This document shows positions 22,670 through 36,203 of a stretch of 64,000 nt of DNA, piece after piece (positions within the stretch are counted from its first letter, which is position 1; each line of letters opens with the position of its first letter). This stretch comes from Sesamum alatum (taxonomy: Eukaryota > Streptophyta > Magnoliopsida > Lamiales > Pedaliaceae), in assembly GCA_034509735.1 (NCBI GenBank), contig JACGWO010000003.1, positions 41,462,873-41,526,872 of the forward strand, written 5' to 3'. Below the pieces are notes generated by a model. The model had not been told where the DNA came from and ran no database searches. It saw nothing but the letters and a program-made list of their open reading frames with translations. A program made the position numbers and the translations under genes.

Positions 22670-25420
22670 CTATTTCCTAACCTTTCTCTCTGCTGCAGCT
22701 TTCTCATCTTCTTTCCCTGGTACGAACCTTGGCAAGGTCAAGAGTGTGTTCACACGGGACACTCCTTCAAGAGCGGACCATTCATGTCCACCTTCAGAAC
22801 GTATCACTTCATCGTCCACTTCCTCATTATTAGCTTCTGAAACATCTTCATTCGCTTCTCCACTTGGACTGGGAAGATCGTCATCTCCAGCGCCAGAACG
22901 GCTCAATCCAATCGGACCAGGAAGATCATCTTTCCTGGAGGCATCATCCTGTTCAGGTGATGGGATGTTCTCTTTGGATTTATCGGTGGAAGCAGTAGAC
23001 TCATTTGAGTCGAGGAAAAGGCAAATCACAGCACAATCATCAACTTTGGAAGTTGGATACTTGGTCTTCCAAGCCCTGACTGCTGACTCGACTAGGGTTC
23101 GAGCTGCATTTGAACGTGCCCGGCAAGAACCCACAATCTCCACCACTTCCTTGTTCGAGAGTACATCCCAAATCTGGAATGTATACAAATATTGGATCAA
23201 ACAAGAAAATGTTACAAAACTAGATACAGTGAACGATGATAAAAACCCAAGAAGTTCCATACCCCATCTGTGGCTAGGACAATGAACTCATCCTTATCAG
23301 TTATGCGTCTATAGGAAATTTCAGGCACAGAGATAAGTCCAAACTCCTTGAGACAAAAATCACCAAATGCCCGCGCCATAGCAAGACCAGGAGAGTCATT
23401 GTTTGGTAGCCACACTCTTGCAACCTCTGGTTCATCGTGAAGGGCAAAGACACGTCCTTTACATTTGCGGATCCTCTCTGCTTCCGCTGCAAGACAAGCA
23501 GGATAGAACAAGAAAGTGAAAAGCCAACCAAAACCAATTTAGTAAACTAGAGTTAGTTAGAATTCCAGATCACGAGTTAGCAATCAAGAGAACTGATTCC
23601 CTCATTTGGTGATAATGTAGACTTCAAGGCTCTAAAAAATGCACTCAACGAACATAACTATAGAATTAATAGGGGGGAAAGAAGAGTGTTTCCACAAGAA
23701 TGCCTTCTTCACCTACTAAATAGTGCTTAATCAAGTTTAAACCACTGCCACATTGATCAAGCCCAAGTCTTTTATTACTCGACATAATATTACTATGTTG
23801 AACGATGAAAAGCATGTTAAAATTCTAACTATGATCTTAAAGCCATGTACTTTTGTCATGAGTACACTGCTCGAAATTCTAATGCCTTGTGAGGCCTAAT
23901 TAACAATAGAAAATAAAGAATTGTTTAAAAAGGTGATAAAATGGTAGGCATTGGAAACCTGACTAAATGCAAAATTCAGAAGACACCAATACAAATTGAT
24001 CTGAACAACTGGAAAGGAATGGGGGAAAGACGAATAGTGGATTCACAAGGCAACACAAACCTTCTCAGGTAATTTAATGTTAGATTAAAACTTCAAATTA
24101 TTACACTGAATTACTACGAGGTTTCCAATCATTTTTGTTTGTCTAGTTATTAGTTTAGGAGAGGAAATAGCTTTACCTGGAAGATTAGGTTTGAGATCCA
24201 CAGTCAACTGAACTGCAGCAAGTCGATTATTGTCATCTCTTGTAGCTAATACAGCTCTTGAGTCCCCAACATTTCCAATCACAAGATCTTGACCCTGCAG
24301 AAGATTATCAAAGGATGTTTGAGTAAATTGACAATATCAACGATCACTGTCTGTAATTCCTCACTATACATACCTGTTTGACCAGAGTCACAGCCGTTGT
24401 TCCACTGCAGAAGCAATCAATATTTGCATGCATCCTTAACTCCCTGTCCATGACCTTAAAAGCCTTCAGAAAAGACTCCTTCAGTGTCTGGAAAACGTCT
24501 GGCTGCTTTCCCGTTTCTTCAACATCAACGGAAGCTCTAGCTTCATCGTCAGCAGATAAGAGGGAAGTATCTTCAGAGTACAAACTCCCTGTAGTGTTTA
24601 AACTGACCTCCCTAAGAACCTCATCACTCTTTATATTGACTTCCCAGTGTGCACTCAGCTTCAGAGGAAGAGAATCTCTAACTCGCTTCGCAACCATATG
24701 ACCATACGGACCGTGGCCATCGAATACCCCACAGAAGACTGTGTCTGTTCTCGAACCAAAGTTCTGGATATTGAATCTTACAAAGAATCAGGGAAATCCA
24801 GTCTCTTATAAGCAACTTCAGATACATAATAGCTACAGCGAGAATACCTAGATCGTTTTACTCTAAAAAGTTGAACAAACAAAAGGAACATCAACTGAAA
24901 CCAACAAGAATATCAAGCAGTGATGTATTTTCTGAAGCAGAAATCAAGTCTTTTTCAGCAGAATAGCACTTTGGAGAATGTATTATACTATGCATATTTG
25001 ACACTCAAAGCTGACAAATAACAAACTATGTGTACACCTGTCCTTGAAACTACATAAATAGTCAAAACCTATTGAAACGTGATGCATCTAATACATAAAT
25101 ATTAAGTGCTCCTATGTTATGTCAACTTCCTCATTAAATCAAGCATTCACATTAGTAAGAAGAGAAAAGGAGCTGACCTCCCAAACAACCATGGCATCTT
25201 GATTGGTCCCTTTCTTGCCTTGCTGTGTAAAGAGGGAAGCAATCTCACTGGAACCGTTCAAGAACATCCGCCCGGGAGTCCTATGCAGGTGGTCCTCCCT
25301 CCTGTAGTCGAAGGAGGAACTCCGGGAGCCCAGCCTCCTCCTGGAGCCCTTCCGCTTTCCAAGCCCATTTGGAGAACCGGGCCCAGGGCTCCTGCTTTCA
25401 CCGGACAAGCAGGAACCCAT
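22670..25420 (-). CDS. Protein phosphatase 2C, myristoylation-motif type (PP2C33/52-like)
   Basis: Mn/Mg-dependent Ser/Thr phosphatase. Coding exons in gene order: 25178..25420, 24374..24763, 24177..24294, 23263..23486, 22670..23173, giving 492 aa. The start MGSCLS is a good N-myristoylation plus palmitoylation motif, suggesting plasma-membrane attachment; an in-frame upstream ATG at 25504 would destroy it. PP2C motifs seen: GTNQDAMVVWE, VFCGVFDGHGPYGH (metal Asp96), CSGTTAVTL, IGNVGDSRAVLA, MARAFGDF, LATDGIWDVLSN and VDDCAVICLFL. Residues about 140-180 form an acidic Ser/Glu insert, and the last 110 residues are a long Ser/Asp/Glu-rich tail with no known domain. Arabidopsis relatives of this group include PP2C33 and PP2C52. 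All junctions keep frame. Substrates cannot be read from sequence. Confidence 0.94.
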
Positions 25421-26480
25421 TCTCAGGGCCCGGATTATATTCAATATGCACTCCAGACCAGAGAGACAGTCACACCCCCGATTCTCCGTATTTGGATCCG
25501 TCACGAAAATCCAATGAAAATCCTGATGAGAGGTATTTCGGTTCTCTGAAATCCTCTAATCAACCAACAGAACTCACTCCTCCATTAATGGATGACGTTC
25601 CCAGTGAAAAAAATAAAAAAAGAAACAGAAGTTGATACTTCTGTAGCAATAGCTCCCAATTTCCCAAAGAATGATCTACCAACAATCCCTTTTGCATTCA
25701 ATAATCAAAATACCCAATTTATCAAGAAAGAACACCTTTGTAATAAGCAAATTCACCCTTCTCCTCTGAACAAGTATATGATAACAAGCTTCCCAACCTA
25801 TAAACAGGAAATGAACTTTCAACCACCACCACCACCACCACCACCCTTACAATTAACAGGGCCTTATAAAAAAGAGAAACATGGATGGATAAAGAAGAAG
25901 GAAAAGGAAAAAGAAAAAAACGAAGAAACAATTGCAGCAATATACACTACTACATATGCCCTCCTCCTCCTTTTCCCTTAAATAACAATAATGTGTAAAG
26001 GCCAAAAAGGGTTACACACTATGAAGCCAAAAAGAGCAGATCTATGAGAAAAAGAATGCCCTTTTTCACAAATTCTCCCCAACCAAAACAAAAAAAAAAA
26101 AAAAAAAAAAAAAGAAATCCTACATATCCCTGAACAAGATTGATTTGCTTAGAGAAACCCCAACACCGAGTAAATCAATCAAAACCAACACATGAATCAG
26201 CATAAGCTCTCACACCACCACAATCTCCAATCAATTATAAGAAACAAAACAAATCTTGGAGGCCAGCAGATGACTCAAACCCAAGAAACGCTCTCAATCA
26301 AAACGAATTGAAGTGTGAGGAATGAGGGGTGTTTGCTATACAAAACAATGGGTGAAGATGATGAAATGAGAAAAAGGGAATGGGGGTGATGACAACAGGG
26401 TAAATGAGTCAGGAGATTTAATAGCAGGAAACACACACACACACAGAAAATAAAGGGAAAATTAGCAAATAACAAACTTA
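25421..26480 (-). promoter_or_regulatory. Leader/promoter region of the PP2C gene
   Basis: Upstream of the PP2C ATG; no coding potential. Contains a (CAC)n tract at 25824-25842 and a 24-nt A run at 26090-26113 (T run on the coding strand). A leader intron is possible but not demonstrated. Confidence 0.35.
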
Positions 26481-26536
26481 GGTGGATCGCAAAAAAGCCG
26501 CCGATACGACTTTTTATTACAGAAAAAGGGTTCAGT

Positions 26537-26598
26537 CAGAGAGAGAGAGAGAGAGATGAGAGAGAAAGGGAAGGCTTGGTCAGTGTGTGTGTGTGTGA
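26537..26598. repeat. (GA)n and (GT)n microsatellites
   Basis: A GA run at 26537-26555 and a GT run at 26583-26598, in the likely promoter of the PP2C gene. Confidence 0.7.
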
Positions 26599-26829
26599 AC
26601 TGTGAATGAAACGTCCCACACCGTGTCCGTCATTTTCAACATCTGGGATTATACGTATACATCTATATCTATACGTATATCTCTCTCTCTGTACGTATTC
26701 TGTATATATATATATAATCTGCATTGGGATTGGGATTATGATAGTCATAATCATTATTATTGTGTATTATTATTATATATATATATATTTGAAATAATGT
26801 ATTATAAATTAACAAATGGATTTGGATAA

Positions 26830-28065
26830 ATAGATTGAGAGATGGATAAGAACAATAATAATTACATTATCTTTATTGTTTTTAACTAAATTATAAAAAA
26901 TGATAATATGACATCTAACTCAAATATTCTTTAAATTATTTAAATTAAGTGGGGTTCATTGAGTGTCATCCTAATTATAATATAAATTATAATATCAATA
27001 TTGAATATTTATTTTAATTAATTATTATTATTAAATTAAATTAATACTAGCTTGTTGGTTAGACTCAGACCAATAATCCCATAATTATGGGCCTGAACTC
27101 TGTCAACTAAATTAAATTTTATTAGCAGCTTTCGTCGATTTTTCAATCACATTTTTTTTTGTATTATTACACATATTTAAGAAAAATATAGAGTTTGTTG
27201 TGCAAATCTCTGATCCTGAATCAGTGACTAGTTTCTTTTCTATTATATATTGATTATATAATATATCAACCGATATGCATATAGAAACGGGACTAGTTAT
27301 TCAATTCTTATGGCAAAACCATCTCTACTAAACTCCATACCGTTACCTTTTATTCCCCATAGTTTATGATTTTTGAGGAAACTTAACCCTAAAGTCATAA
27401 TCCCCTTATCTATATTATTATAAAAGAAAATCTTTTATCGTATCAACTTTTAAATGTCCAAATTTATTTTTTACTTTAATTCTTTTTTTAAAAAGAAAAT
27501 TGGTCAAAACAATAATTAAAATATTTTCTTAATTATCTTACGGTTAGAGTTTTTTTTCCCTCTCAATCCGTTGGAGTTTCTCTCATCTCATTCCAAATTT
27601 CCTTTTCTCACAAACTTTTCTTTTTATTTTCTCATACCATGATTTTTTTTTTCATAATTTATTTTTAGCTTATATTATATTTTTTTTATATGCTCGTGAG
27701 AATCGTTTGCGGTGATTAATTTATATATACGATAGAATGAGAACATTAAAGTCGGAAAGAAAACAAATTAAAAAAGGGGGGGTGGAGTGGATAAAAGTCG
27801 GCTGAGCAAGAAAAGCAAGGAATGATTGTGTTATGAGGATTTGTATTTGTAAAGTTTAATTTCTTTATTCTTTTCTTTCATCATTTCTTTCCAATTACTT
27901 CATTCTAATTTGCTTACATAATTTGATACAATTATATTATTAATAAAATAAAATAATTCTTCCTCAATCCAGAATTAAATATTTATATATATTCTAATTA
28001 TATAAGGAGAAGCCATACATATTAAGGAGGACGAAAAAATTGAAATTGTACTTAAAAAGAAAAAA
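26830..28065. other. Intergenic AT-rich DNA
   Basis: No gene recognised. A TCTATATTATTATAAAAG start at about 27410 resembles the 5' ends of family B repeats. Confidence 0.35.
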
Positions 28066-28345
28066 TATCTATCTATACTAATATAAAAAGAAACGATATT
28101 TTTTATTCATAAATGGTAGTTTGTGACACCACTACTCAAATTTTATTTCTTGTGTCGTTGATACCCTTAAGTTGGATTTATTTATTTCTTTTTCTAGTTT
28201 TTAAAAGGTGATATATTGGTTTATATATATATTTTTATTTATAATAATATATTTTAAAATGTGAAAAATTATTTATTATATACACATAAAAATAATGTGT
28301 TACGAGAACTAATATTATAAAATAAAAACATAAAAGACTATCCAG
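28066..28345. repeat. Dispersed repeat family B, copy 2 (Helitron-like 5' end?)
   Basis: Starts TCTATACTAATATAAAAAG and continues with TTGTGTCGTTGATACCCTTAAG and the AT-rich block shared with 2490-2720 and 62690-62930. A TC start is compatible with Helitrons, but no CTRR 3' end was located. Confidence 0.45.
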
Positions 28346-29655
28346 ATAAGCACCATGTATACGCTTATTTGGGTGCTAAGTGGTTTATTTATTTATAGTA
28401 CGAAATAATGGCATCCAATTCCAATCCAATAATTGCAAATGTTTGGCCACCCTCTCTATCACTTTGAAATAACAATGTGCGTTTTTATGAGGCTAACAAT
28501 TGACCACGCTATATTTGTATATAGGTTGTCTCGCAACGATCTGATTTGATATTTGATATAATTATGAATAGTTTTTTATTTTTATTAAAAAATAATAAAC
28601 ATTTCTTTGAAATTTGTAAGTTTTAATTAAAGGACTAAAATTGTACATTTTGTCCTTGATTTTTTTTTTTGAATTTGTAAAAAAATCAGCGAGACAAATT
28701 ACATTATTGTTCTTTGTGTAAAAAATATAAAAAACTTCTCCTTGTGCATTTTAGTCCAAAAAAGTTCCAACAATTTTAAAAATTAATAAAAAAATATTTC
28801 AATTCGTATAAGGGCATTGATCAGTTCACCCGTAAATATGGATAAAAATTTGGTATTTATTAAACGGTTACAAATCTCAAGGGGTATTTGTAGTTTTTGA
28901 AAAAAGTAAGGAGTATCCTTAATTATGTCAAACCTCGTATGATGATATTGTAATTCATTCTTATATATATATATATGTATTTCTTTAATATATGATGAAT
29001 TATTATTGAAATAATAGTAATAGGGACATTCATCAGTTAAATAAATAATAAAAACATTAATTTGGAATTGGAAGGAGATGGAGCTTAGTATTAGCTGTGA
29101 ATTCAGATGCCAGTGAAGTCATTCATATAGATTTGAATATTAAATAAATGAAAGTTATAATAATTAAGTACAGATATTTGTTTAGGAGGTCACGTTATTC
29201 ATGCTCAATCCCCAACCCCCACCCTATTCCACCCTATCACCATTTAATTATCACCTCTCATGTCATCACTCTCTCTATCCTGTCACAGAAATTTTAATTC
29301 AAATCGAGTTTAATCAGATATAAATAAATTATATGACAAATATAATATACTATAATTGATTTATAATTCAATAATTATTAATTACATGAAAGTGTATTCC
29401 ACTTGTTCTATGATTCGTTCAGTACAGTCAGACTTAATTTGAATAATAATTTTTCCTATCCGACTCTCTCTCTCTCTCTCTCTCTTATTAGTTTGTGTGA
29501 CACAATCGATATATTCATTTTCATTTCCCAAAGTGTGGTAGTGTTTTTTTTTTTTTTGGAATGGGCGTTGTAGGTGCCTTCTGTTAAGGGGTGCTTGTAA
29601 TAAATTTTACTTTTACAGTGGGAATAAGCTGTAAAAAAAAATGTAAGTTCTTTTG
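28346..29655. other. Intergenic AT-rich DNA with a family A fragment
   Basis: 28860-28960 holds a right-arm copy of MITE family A (GTATTTGTAGTTTTTGAAAAAAG ... AATTATGTCAAACC, shown here in part). A (CT)n tract lies at 29464-29485. No gene recognised. Confidence 0.4.
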
Positions 29656-29659
29656 TTTT

Positions 29660-29870
29660 TTTTAAGTAAAAGTGATGAATATTATTAATTGAACTAAAAT
29701 TGATTACAATCAGTCCTGTCAACTATCAATATCTAATAGAGGCAATTCCAATAATCATACATTGATCAACAATATCACATAAACTGAATCTCAACAATCT
29801 CTTACTATTACAGCATACAAATAATACTATTATATAGTAGACTATCATCCCACATTGATGAAACCACTAG
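29660..29870. repeat. Dispersed repeat family C, copy 1
   Basis: Shares CAGTC-TGTC-CTATCAATAT, CAACAATAT-ATAAACT and CTATTACAGCA blocks in the same order with 63360-63545. Type unknown; possibly part of a retroelement. Confidence 0.4.
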
Positions 29871-30894
29871 GTCAAGAGATCATTGATAAAAAATTATAAG
29901 TTAAATAGTAATAAAATAAGGACTATTTGAAAACAAAAGTTACACATGAAAAAAAAATGAAGTTGAAATATTTGAAAAAATAATTTAATATTTACAATTT
30001 TATTAATAAGGTATAGAAATTGATAATTAAGTCAAAAACAAAAATTGTAAAATAAAAATATTATTTTCAATAATTAATTGATTAGGACTTAAAATAATAT
30101 ATATTAATTATCCGTGGTCAAGCATTAAATTTGCCTATTAGTTTTGTTTGTTTATAATAGATAGTGTTAATTTACCATAATATTTTAAGACATAATAATT
30201 TATACTGCAGGGAAATTAGGTGTTGTCATATAATTTAAATCGTCACGTTACTTAATATATAACTACAAGGAATAAAATATTAATAATTATATAAATTAAC
30301 ATCCATGTATATGTTGCAAAATATTTTACAAGATATAGACTAATGTTGCATGTGATGACAGATTGTGGTGTTCCTTCACAATATGGACCATGTCATACCT
30401 ATGTGTAACGTCTATTTCTTTACACATTAAAAAATAATCAAAACCCTTATAATATAATTTTGGTTCCAAAGACATGGCCATTATCAAGTGAATAAAAATA
30501 TAATTGTTTTTCCCTCTTCATGTTCAATTAATATCACTCCCATGTAAGAAATGGGATATTTTAATTTGAGTTAATTACATATAGACTCTTTTTAAAAATT
30601 TAAAATTATACTTTTTTTTTAAAAAAAATTAAAATTAAACTTACAACTTTTCAAAAAAAATTTATCTATAATTGACCCCCTCTGTAAAGGTTTACATGGG
30701 AAATATTGATGTCAGCAAAATGACTATATAAATTTTCAATTTTATTGCGCCCCTGTAATATTTCTATCCAATAGCTATAATTTGAAAATAATATTTTATT
30801 TTAATTTCATCTTTTTTACTTTATATAAATTACATTTACTCCTTAATAAGTATAAAAGTATTTGATTAGTACTAGAAGTTAGAATTACTAAAAT

Positions 30895-31195
30895 ACCCTC
30901 AAGTGTACAATTATTTACCATTATGCCATAGGTAGTTATAGAAGTAGTGTGGTGATGCCAAATTACCAAGGCACCCCTAGCAGTTAAATTGGATTGACAG
31001 CGGTTGAAGGACGATATTGTACTTTTACCCCATGTAATTTACTATAAATAGGGGGTAAAATCCTTTGTAAATGAATCTCATTCGTTTTGATACAAGTTTA
31101 CTTTTTCTACTTTTGGAAGAATTTTAAGAGTTGTTTTGCCTCGCGACTCGTTTCGAGTCACCGTGCTTAGATCTACAGTCTCCCGAATTTTACAC
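30895..31195 (+). repeat. Possible solo LTR or TRIM-like LTR fragment
   Basis: A promoter-like block, CTATAAATAGGGGGTAAAAT (TATA at about 31044), is followed by a C/T-rich leader-like stretch and a GC-richer segment (CTCGCGACTCGTTTCGAG) ending near TTTTACACCATCA, which resembles the U3-R-U5 layout of plant LTRs. No second LTR and no gag/pol sequence were seen, so this is tentative. Confidence 0.3.
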
Positions 31196-31715
31196 CATCA
31201 GTATTACAGTAGAATTGTCAATAAGGAGCAAAATTAAAAAAATTATGTATTTTTTTTTAAGGTCAACATTTTTTGTCCAAATCCTAACGGAATGGGATAA
31301 AGTAAAAACAATAAAATTTCAGAAGTGATGTACGTGTAATTTTAAAATTTCTTTTGGGAAAAATGTAATTTTTTTTATTTTTAAAGGGGGTTTAATTTTA
31401 TATTTGGTTGTGGTCAGACAGCAGGAAGGGGTGGGGGACTTTGCATTGACAACAGCCCAATTTTGTTGACGCTGTCCAATGAGACCACCATGACTTCTGA
31501 ATTCAGCACATGACCAAAACAAATTGTGTACATACTTTAAAGAAATAGACACATATGAACATGAATTCCATTTATTGCTTTCATTTCATGCAATAATAAT
31601 ATATGTTAAGAGTTAAGGTTAACCAATAATACTATAATTCTTGTATGAATATACATACACCTCTCATATTATCAAGAAATTCTCATAAAACAACACTAAC
31701 TTATTCAAAAAAAAC

Positions 31716-34700
31716 TCATGGCAATTTCTGTACCTGGTTTTCGTCGTGTCGAAGACTTGTATCATCTGCATTTGGTGCAGAATCAGACAGAAACTCGGAT
31801 CGCAACTGCATCAGCAGCCTCCCGAGATAGTTGAGCCCTTCTCCATCTCGACCTCCACCCCAGAATAGATCGTGCGGTGAAGCTTCAACGAGGACGGATC
31901 CAGCAGTCGAGAGGAGCATAGAAGTTAAATTAGGATATGTAGAGAATTTACACTTTAAAGCTCTGTACATGACATCGATCTTGACAGATTCCCAGTCCGG
32001 TCTCACCTGCAGGGACAACGACGGGAGTTGAATCAGACAGTCACAAAGGGACATAATTAAGTTTTATCATTAACCTCTACTCCCACAAAATTCAAGAACC
32101 ATGATGGAGGAAGAAACGTGTTTCATATGTTTAGCAGCTAATCATTGATGATCTTGTCCACACCCAGAATGCTTCTTATCTGGTTGTCAAGTAGTAGTCA
32201 ATTGAAACAGAGTTACGTCCCGTAAACAAATGTAACCCGACTTGATACATCGTATTGCCACATCTATCAATAGAATTGTTGGACATCATGTCATCTTGGA
32301 ATATGCAGATGTGTATGTAGATATTACTAGGACAATGAATTAAACTATACTCATTGCACCGCATCTCAGTAATTCGAAGCATTAAGCTAACAGCAACGAT
32401 TTTCAAAAACACGTTTAGGTAAAATTTATCAGACAGTAAAGTGATACCAAATTTGGGTGCTGTCTCTGCATCCTCCTTCCTATACGTGCTGCTTCCTCTG
32501 GACTTTTGGAGCTTTTTATCTCTTCCAAACAGTTTTTGGCAACAGGATCATCTAACCCGACAAACTTATGAGCCTACAAAATTAAGAAAGTTAAAGAAAC
32601 ATCTAGACATAGGATGTATGGACAAGAACTAGAGAAGCAGACCAAGAAAATGGACCTGGTAATAGTGCTCCACACTGGGCCAGCTGTAATTATCGCCATT
32701 TTCATCAGGCAATTGAATTGGATGCAAAGAGAAGTTTGAGAATGAACCGTAAGGATCCCATGTTTTATAAAAGAATATTATGCTTGCTTCGTACGGCGAG
32801 ACGGTAGGATCAATTGCAGAAGTTTCATCTACTGACGGAATCACAGGTGTCAAGTCGGGAACCGGCTGAAGGAATCCACTTACAAGCATGTCAGGACCAA
32901 CCTGCAATTGGAATTGTTGAATAATGCAGTCATAGAAGACTCTCAATAAAGGGTCAATACAGTCTAAAGGGTTTAGGTTAAACAGTAGACAGAATAAAGC
33001 AACTGAAAAGAGATTTTTAGCACTATATCAGAAATATTTCTAACCTGCTCATAGTGTACATCAATTAATTCCAATGCTTGTGACATCTCCACCATCCCAA
33101 GTTCTCCAACAGGAGATGGAGCATTTTTTCCACCAATAATTTTAGGGGCAACAAACGCATGTACCTGCAACGACACAAAGCATGTCCAAGTTGAGAGAAT
33201 TAAGAGAATATCCTCCTGGACAGTTCCAAATTTAGCCAGACATACCTTGTGTACGACACCGGAAGAAATAGCAGATGCAGCTAATGTACCTCCACATTCC
33301 CACAAAACAGAAAGACAGCCACGATCATACAAGTATTCCATGACAACTTTGGGGTTCAAAATTTCAAACTCAACTACTTCAACACCCTTTGATGCAAGGT
33401 ATTTCTGGAAGTTCTTTTTTGCACCTCTCTGTGTCATGACCAATGTGGAAACTTCAGTAACATCCCACAAGTTTGCCACCTCAGGAAGATCGAGCGATTT
33501 TGACATTACAATCCGTTGGGGCAAATGCCCACCTCCATGTCTTGCTGTCAAACGTGGATCTACATTTCGAAGTTGAATTAGAATAGGATTTGATTATTGC
33601 ATCAGAATTCATCAAAAATTAACATAAGTAGAGACTCATACTATCTCGGCGCACAGTGTTTCCTCCAACAATAACAGCATCACTCCTGCCCCGCATATCA
33701 AAGACTCGGGTTCTTGACTTTTTGCTACTTATCCATGATGCATGTCCACTACTTGCAGCAATTTTTCCTGCATTTATATCGGTATGACATCAGAAATAGC
33801 ACCAGATTCGAAAAATTACTCAGATGTCATTGCTCTAAGGAAAAAGTGAAATGAACAGTTTAAGCAAAAAATAACTACCCTGTACTGACCATCAAGGGTC
33901 ATTGCATATTTGAGAACAGAGAACGGAACTTGACAAGATGCTCTATACAGTAAAGGAGCATTTACTAGGAGACAGGACTTGAGACCTTCCTACAGGGATA
34001 AAGTTAGAAAGGCAAATAAGTTTTCGTAAGGTAAGGTGAATAAGTTATGATGTGTAATATGATAATATAATAAGCTCAAGAAATAAAATAGCTGTGTTTT
34101 AATTAAGCGAAGAAGATAAATGAAAAGCGTACTGTTTTGTATTGAAGCAAGTTGTAATAGGTAGAAAACTAAACCAGTATACCGTGATGTATAATTATTT
34201 CTACATAAATTCTAAACCTACATCTTCTGTAAGCTAGCACATCTAGAACAATATAATATGGTAAAGTAACAATGCCAAGAAAATTGCATGAATATATCAA
34301 TTTTAACTTTGGAGATTTCAATTCCACAGATGCTACTCACTGTCAGACCTGGGAGATGGATATAAGACAATGTCCCCTGCCCTATACCAGTCTCTGTATC
34401 TAAGAGGTAGATAAGTTTCAGAAATATACCTTATTATCATGATGTCATAAGAGAACATAAATCTCACGTTTGAGCATATAATTCCGATCGTTGAATGCAT
34501 TCATTCGTGTGGACTTGTGTCTATCTATATAGGACCATCGCTTTCATGTGCAGATGTGTGTGTCAATGTCTAACTATATCTGAAAGTGTAGAGACACACA
34601 CAACAAATACAAGATAAGTTATTTGGAGCCAACCGCTAAAGCACATAGTTCTAGACAAGCAAATCAGCTGAATATAAGAGAAAATGAAGAACAAACCATG

Positions 34701-36203
34701 TCAATTAAGTGTCTTCAGATGTAAGACATCAGCAAACATATAATAGCACCATTTTTAAACTGCCAAAAGAAATGCAAGTAAATGCTACAGAAAACTTGTG
34801 AGATTATAGGAAGCCCAAGTTCTGAAAACATTACCTCTACAGTTTTACACTGGAGATCCTCACCAAGAACATCAACCAGCAGGCCTTCATTTCTCAAGGC
34901 ACGAACAGCCTTTCCTCGAAGATGTTGCAAAGGATGCCTGATACCAATGACAACTCTAGCAATTCCTGCCTAAACATGCATAAGCACTTATGAATTTTTA
35001 CGTTGAAAATGAATGTGAAATATCATCAAGCATATCAGTAAGGAAATCTGGCACAGGGATGACAAGATTATGTGATTTGCAGCAAGGTCGGGGTGGGGGA
35101 GAAGCAAAATTTGTGCATTTTTCTGAGTGCATATCCATTTCATATACAATTGCAGTGAGTGGAACATATAAAAAGGGGGTATTTATACTACTCAAGAAAC
35201 TCATACTACCATTCCGAAGTCTCTTTCAATAGATATCTTATGCCATCCTTAAGTGACAAAGAATGTCATTAGCCCACTTAAATGACAGAGGAAATAAGTC
35301 AAATCATGGGGAAAAAATCCTTCATTTTCTAGCATCCAATAGAGTTTAAGGGAGAAAACTTTCACAGCAGCTCCAAGCTATGGGATGAGAAATGCAGGAT
35401 AAAACCAATAATCAATGTCAATCACCCACACTACTAAAGCACAATTGATTCAAGATTTACAAGATTTCACTGAAGATTAAAACAAAATACAAAATTTTCA
35501 GACACAATATAATCCAGAAGTTCTACTGATAGAACTACTCAAAAATGCCGGACATAAAAGAAGGGGCGCAAAAGCAGTAGCTCAGAATAGTTAAAACAAG
35601 ATCCAGCACTCTCATCTTTACGCGAAAAACATTTCCCTTGCTAGAAAATCTAAATCAGATTTCAGAATGTAATACGAGGAACATTGTGGTTAAAAAATTT
35701 CCTAAGCTTCAATCGAGATTTAAGCAAGCAATGGTTCAAGAAAAAGCGTTCTGCACTCGAGATAGAATCTGAAGCAGAAAGGTAACATTTTGAAACACAA
35801 AGCGCAAATTACATACTATTATTGGAAAGCAATTTACCTGGACCAGGGCAGAAACCGCATCTTGGTCGCCGAGGCAGTGATTGGGCTCCATGTTGAGATA
35901 AGCAGTGGCACCACGGCAGCTTTCCCCGGCGGCCTCAACCACCTGTAGCTCCGCCGGAGTGGTCCCTTGCGCATACAAATACCCCTCGCCAACCACCACC
36001 CTTTCTCCATTACCTGAAGTGGTGGCTATGACACAACCATAGTTGGGGTGCGGCGCCGTGAACCCCGCCGACATGTCGGCTAACTCGGCCGCGCGTTTGA
36101 TGTAGGCGGCGTCAAAGGCAAGTGATGAGGAGGAGGAAGTTGTGGGAGTTGCTCTGCAGACAAGGGAACTAGGAAACTTTAAGGGGCCCAATGAGAACGC
36201 CAT
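31716..36203 (-). CDS. PYRR: Riboflavin biosynthesis reductase PYRR, plastid, with an apparent frameshift in exon 4
   Basis: Reductase of the plant riboflavin pathway, reducing the deaminated pyrimidine intermediate in plastids. Nine exons: 35838..36203, 34835..34969, 33890..33989, 33643..33767, 33246..33559, 33045..33164, 32656..32901, 32448..32573, 31716..32006; about 607 aa if frame is kept. Residues 1-30 look like a transit peptide. The N-terminal deaminase-like domain has AELQV and NMEPNHCLGDQDA where active PYRD enzymes keep HAE and PC..C zinc ligands, as known for PYRR. The reductase domain follows (MRGRSDAVIVGG, NPRLTARHGGGHLPQRIV, LWECGGTLAASAI). The C-terminus is a NADAR/DUF1768 domain (FYKTWDPYGSFSNFS, WPSVEHYYQAHKF, FWGGGRDGEGLNYLG). 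Exon 4 lacks one base at 33660/33661, between the VIVGG and RRDNP codons, giving an early stop in exon 5. Every other junction is in frame. Confidence 0.9.

Noticed and set aside
25421..25504. Upstream in-frame ATG for the PP2C
   Set aside because: The conserved start is MGSCLS, a myristoylation motif that needs a terminal Gly after Met; the extension is not conserved-looking.
25106..25635. Plus-strand Pro-rich frames opposite PP2C exon 1
   Set aside because: Antisense shadow of the Gly/Arg/Ser-rich PP2C N-terminus.
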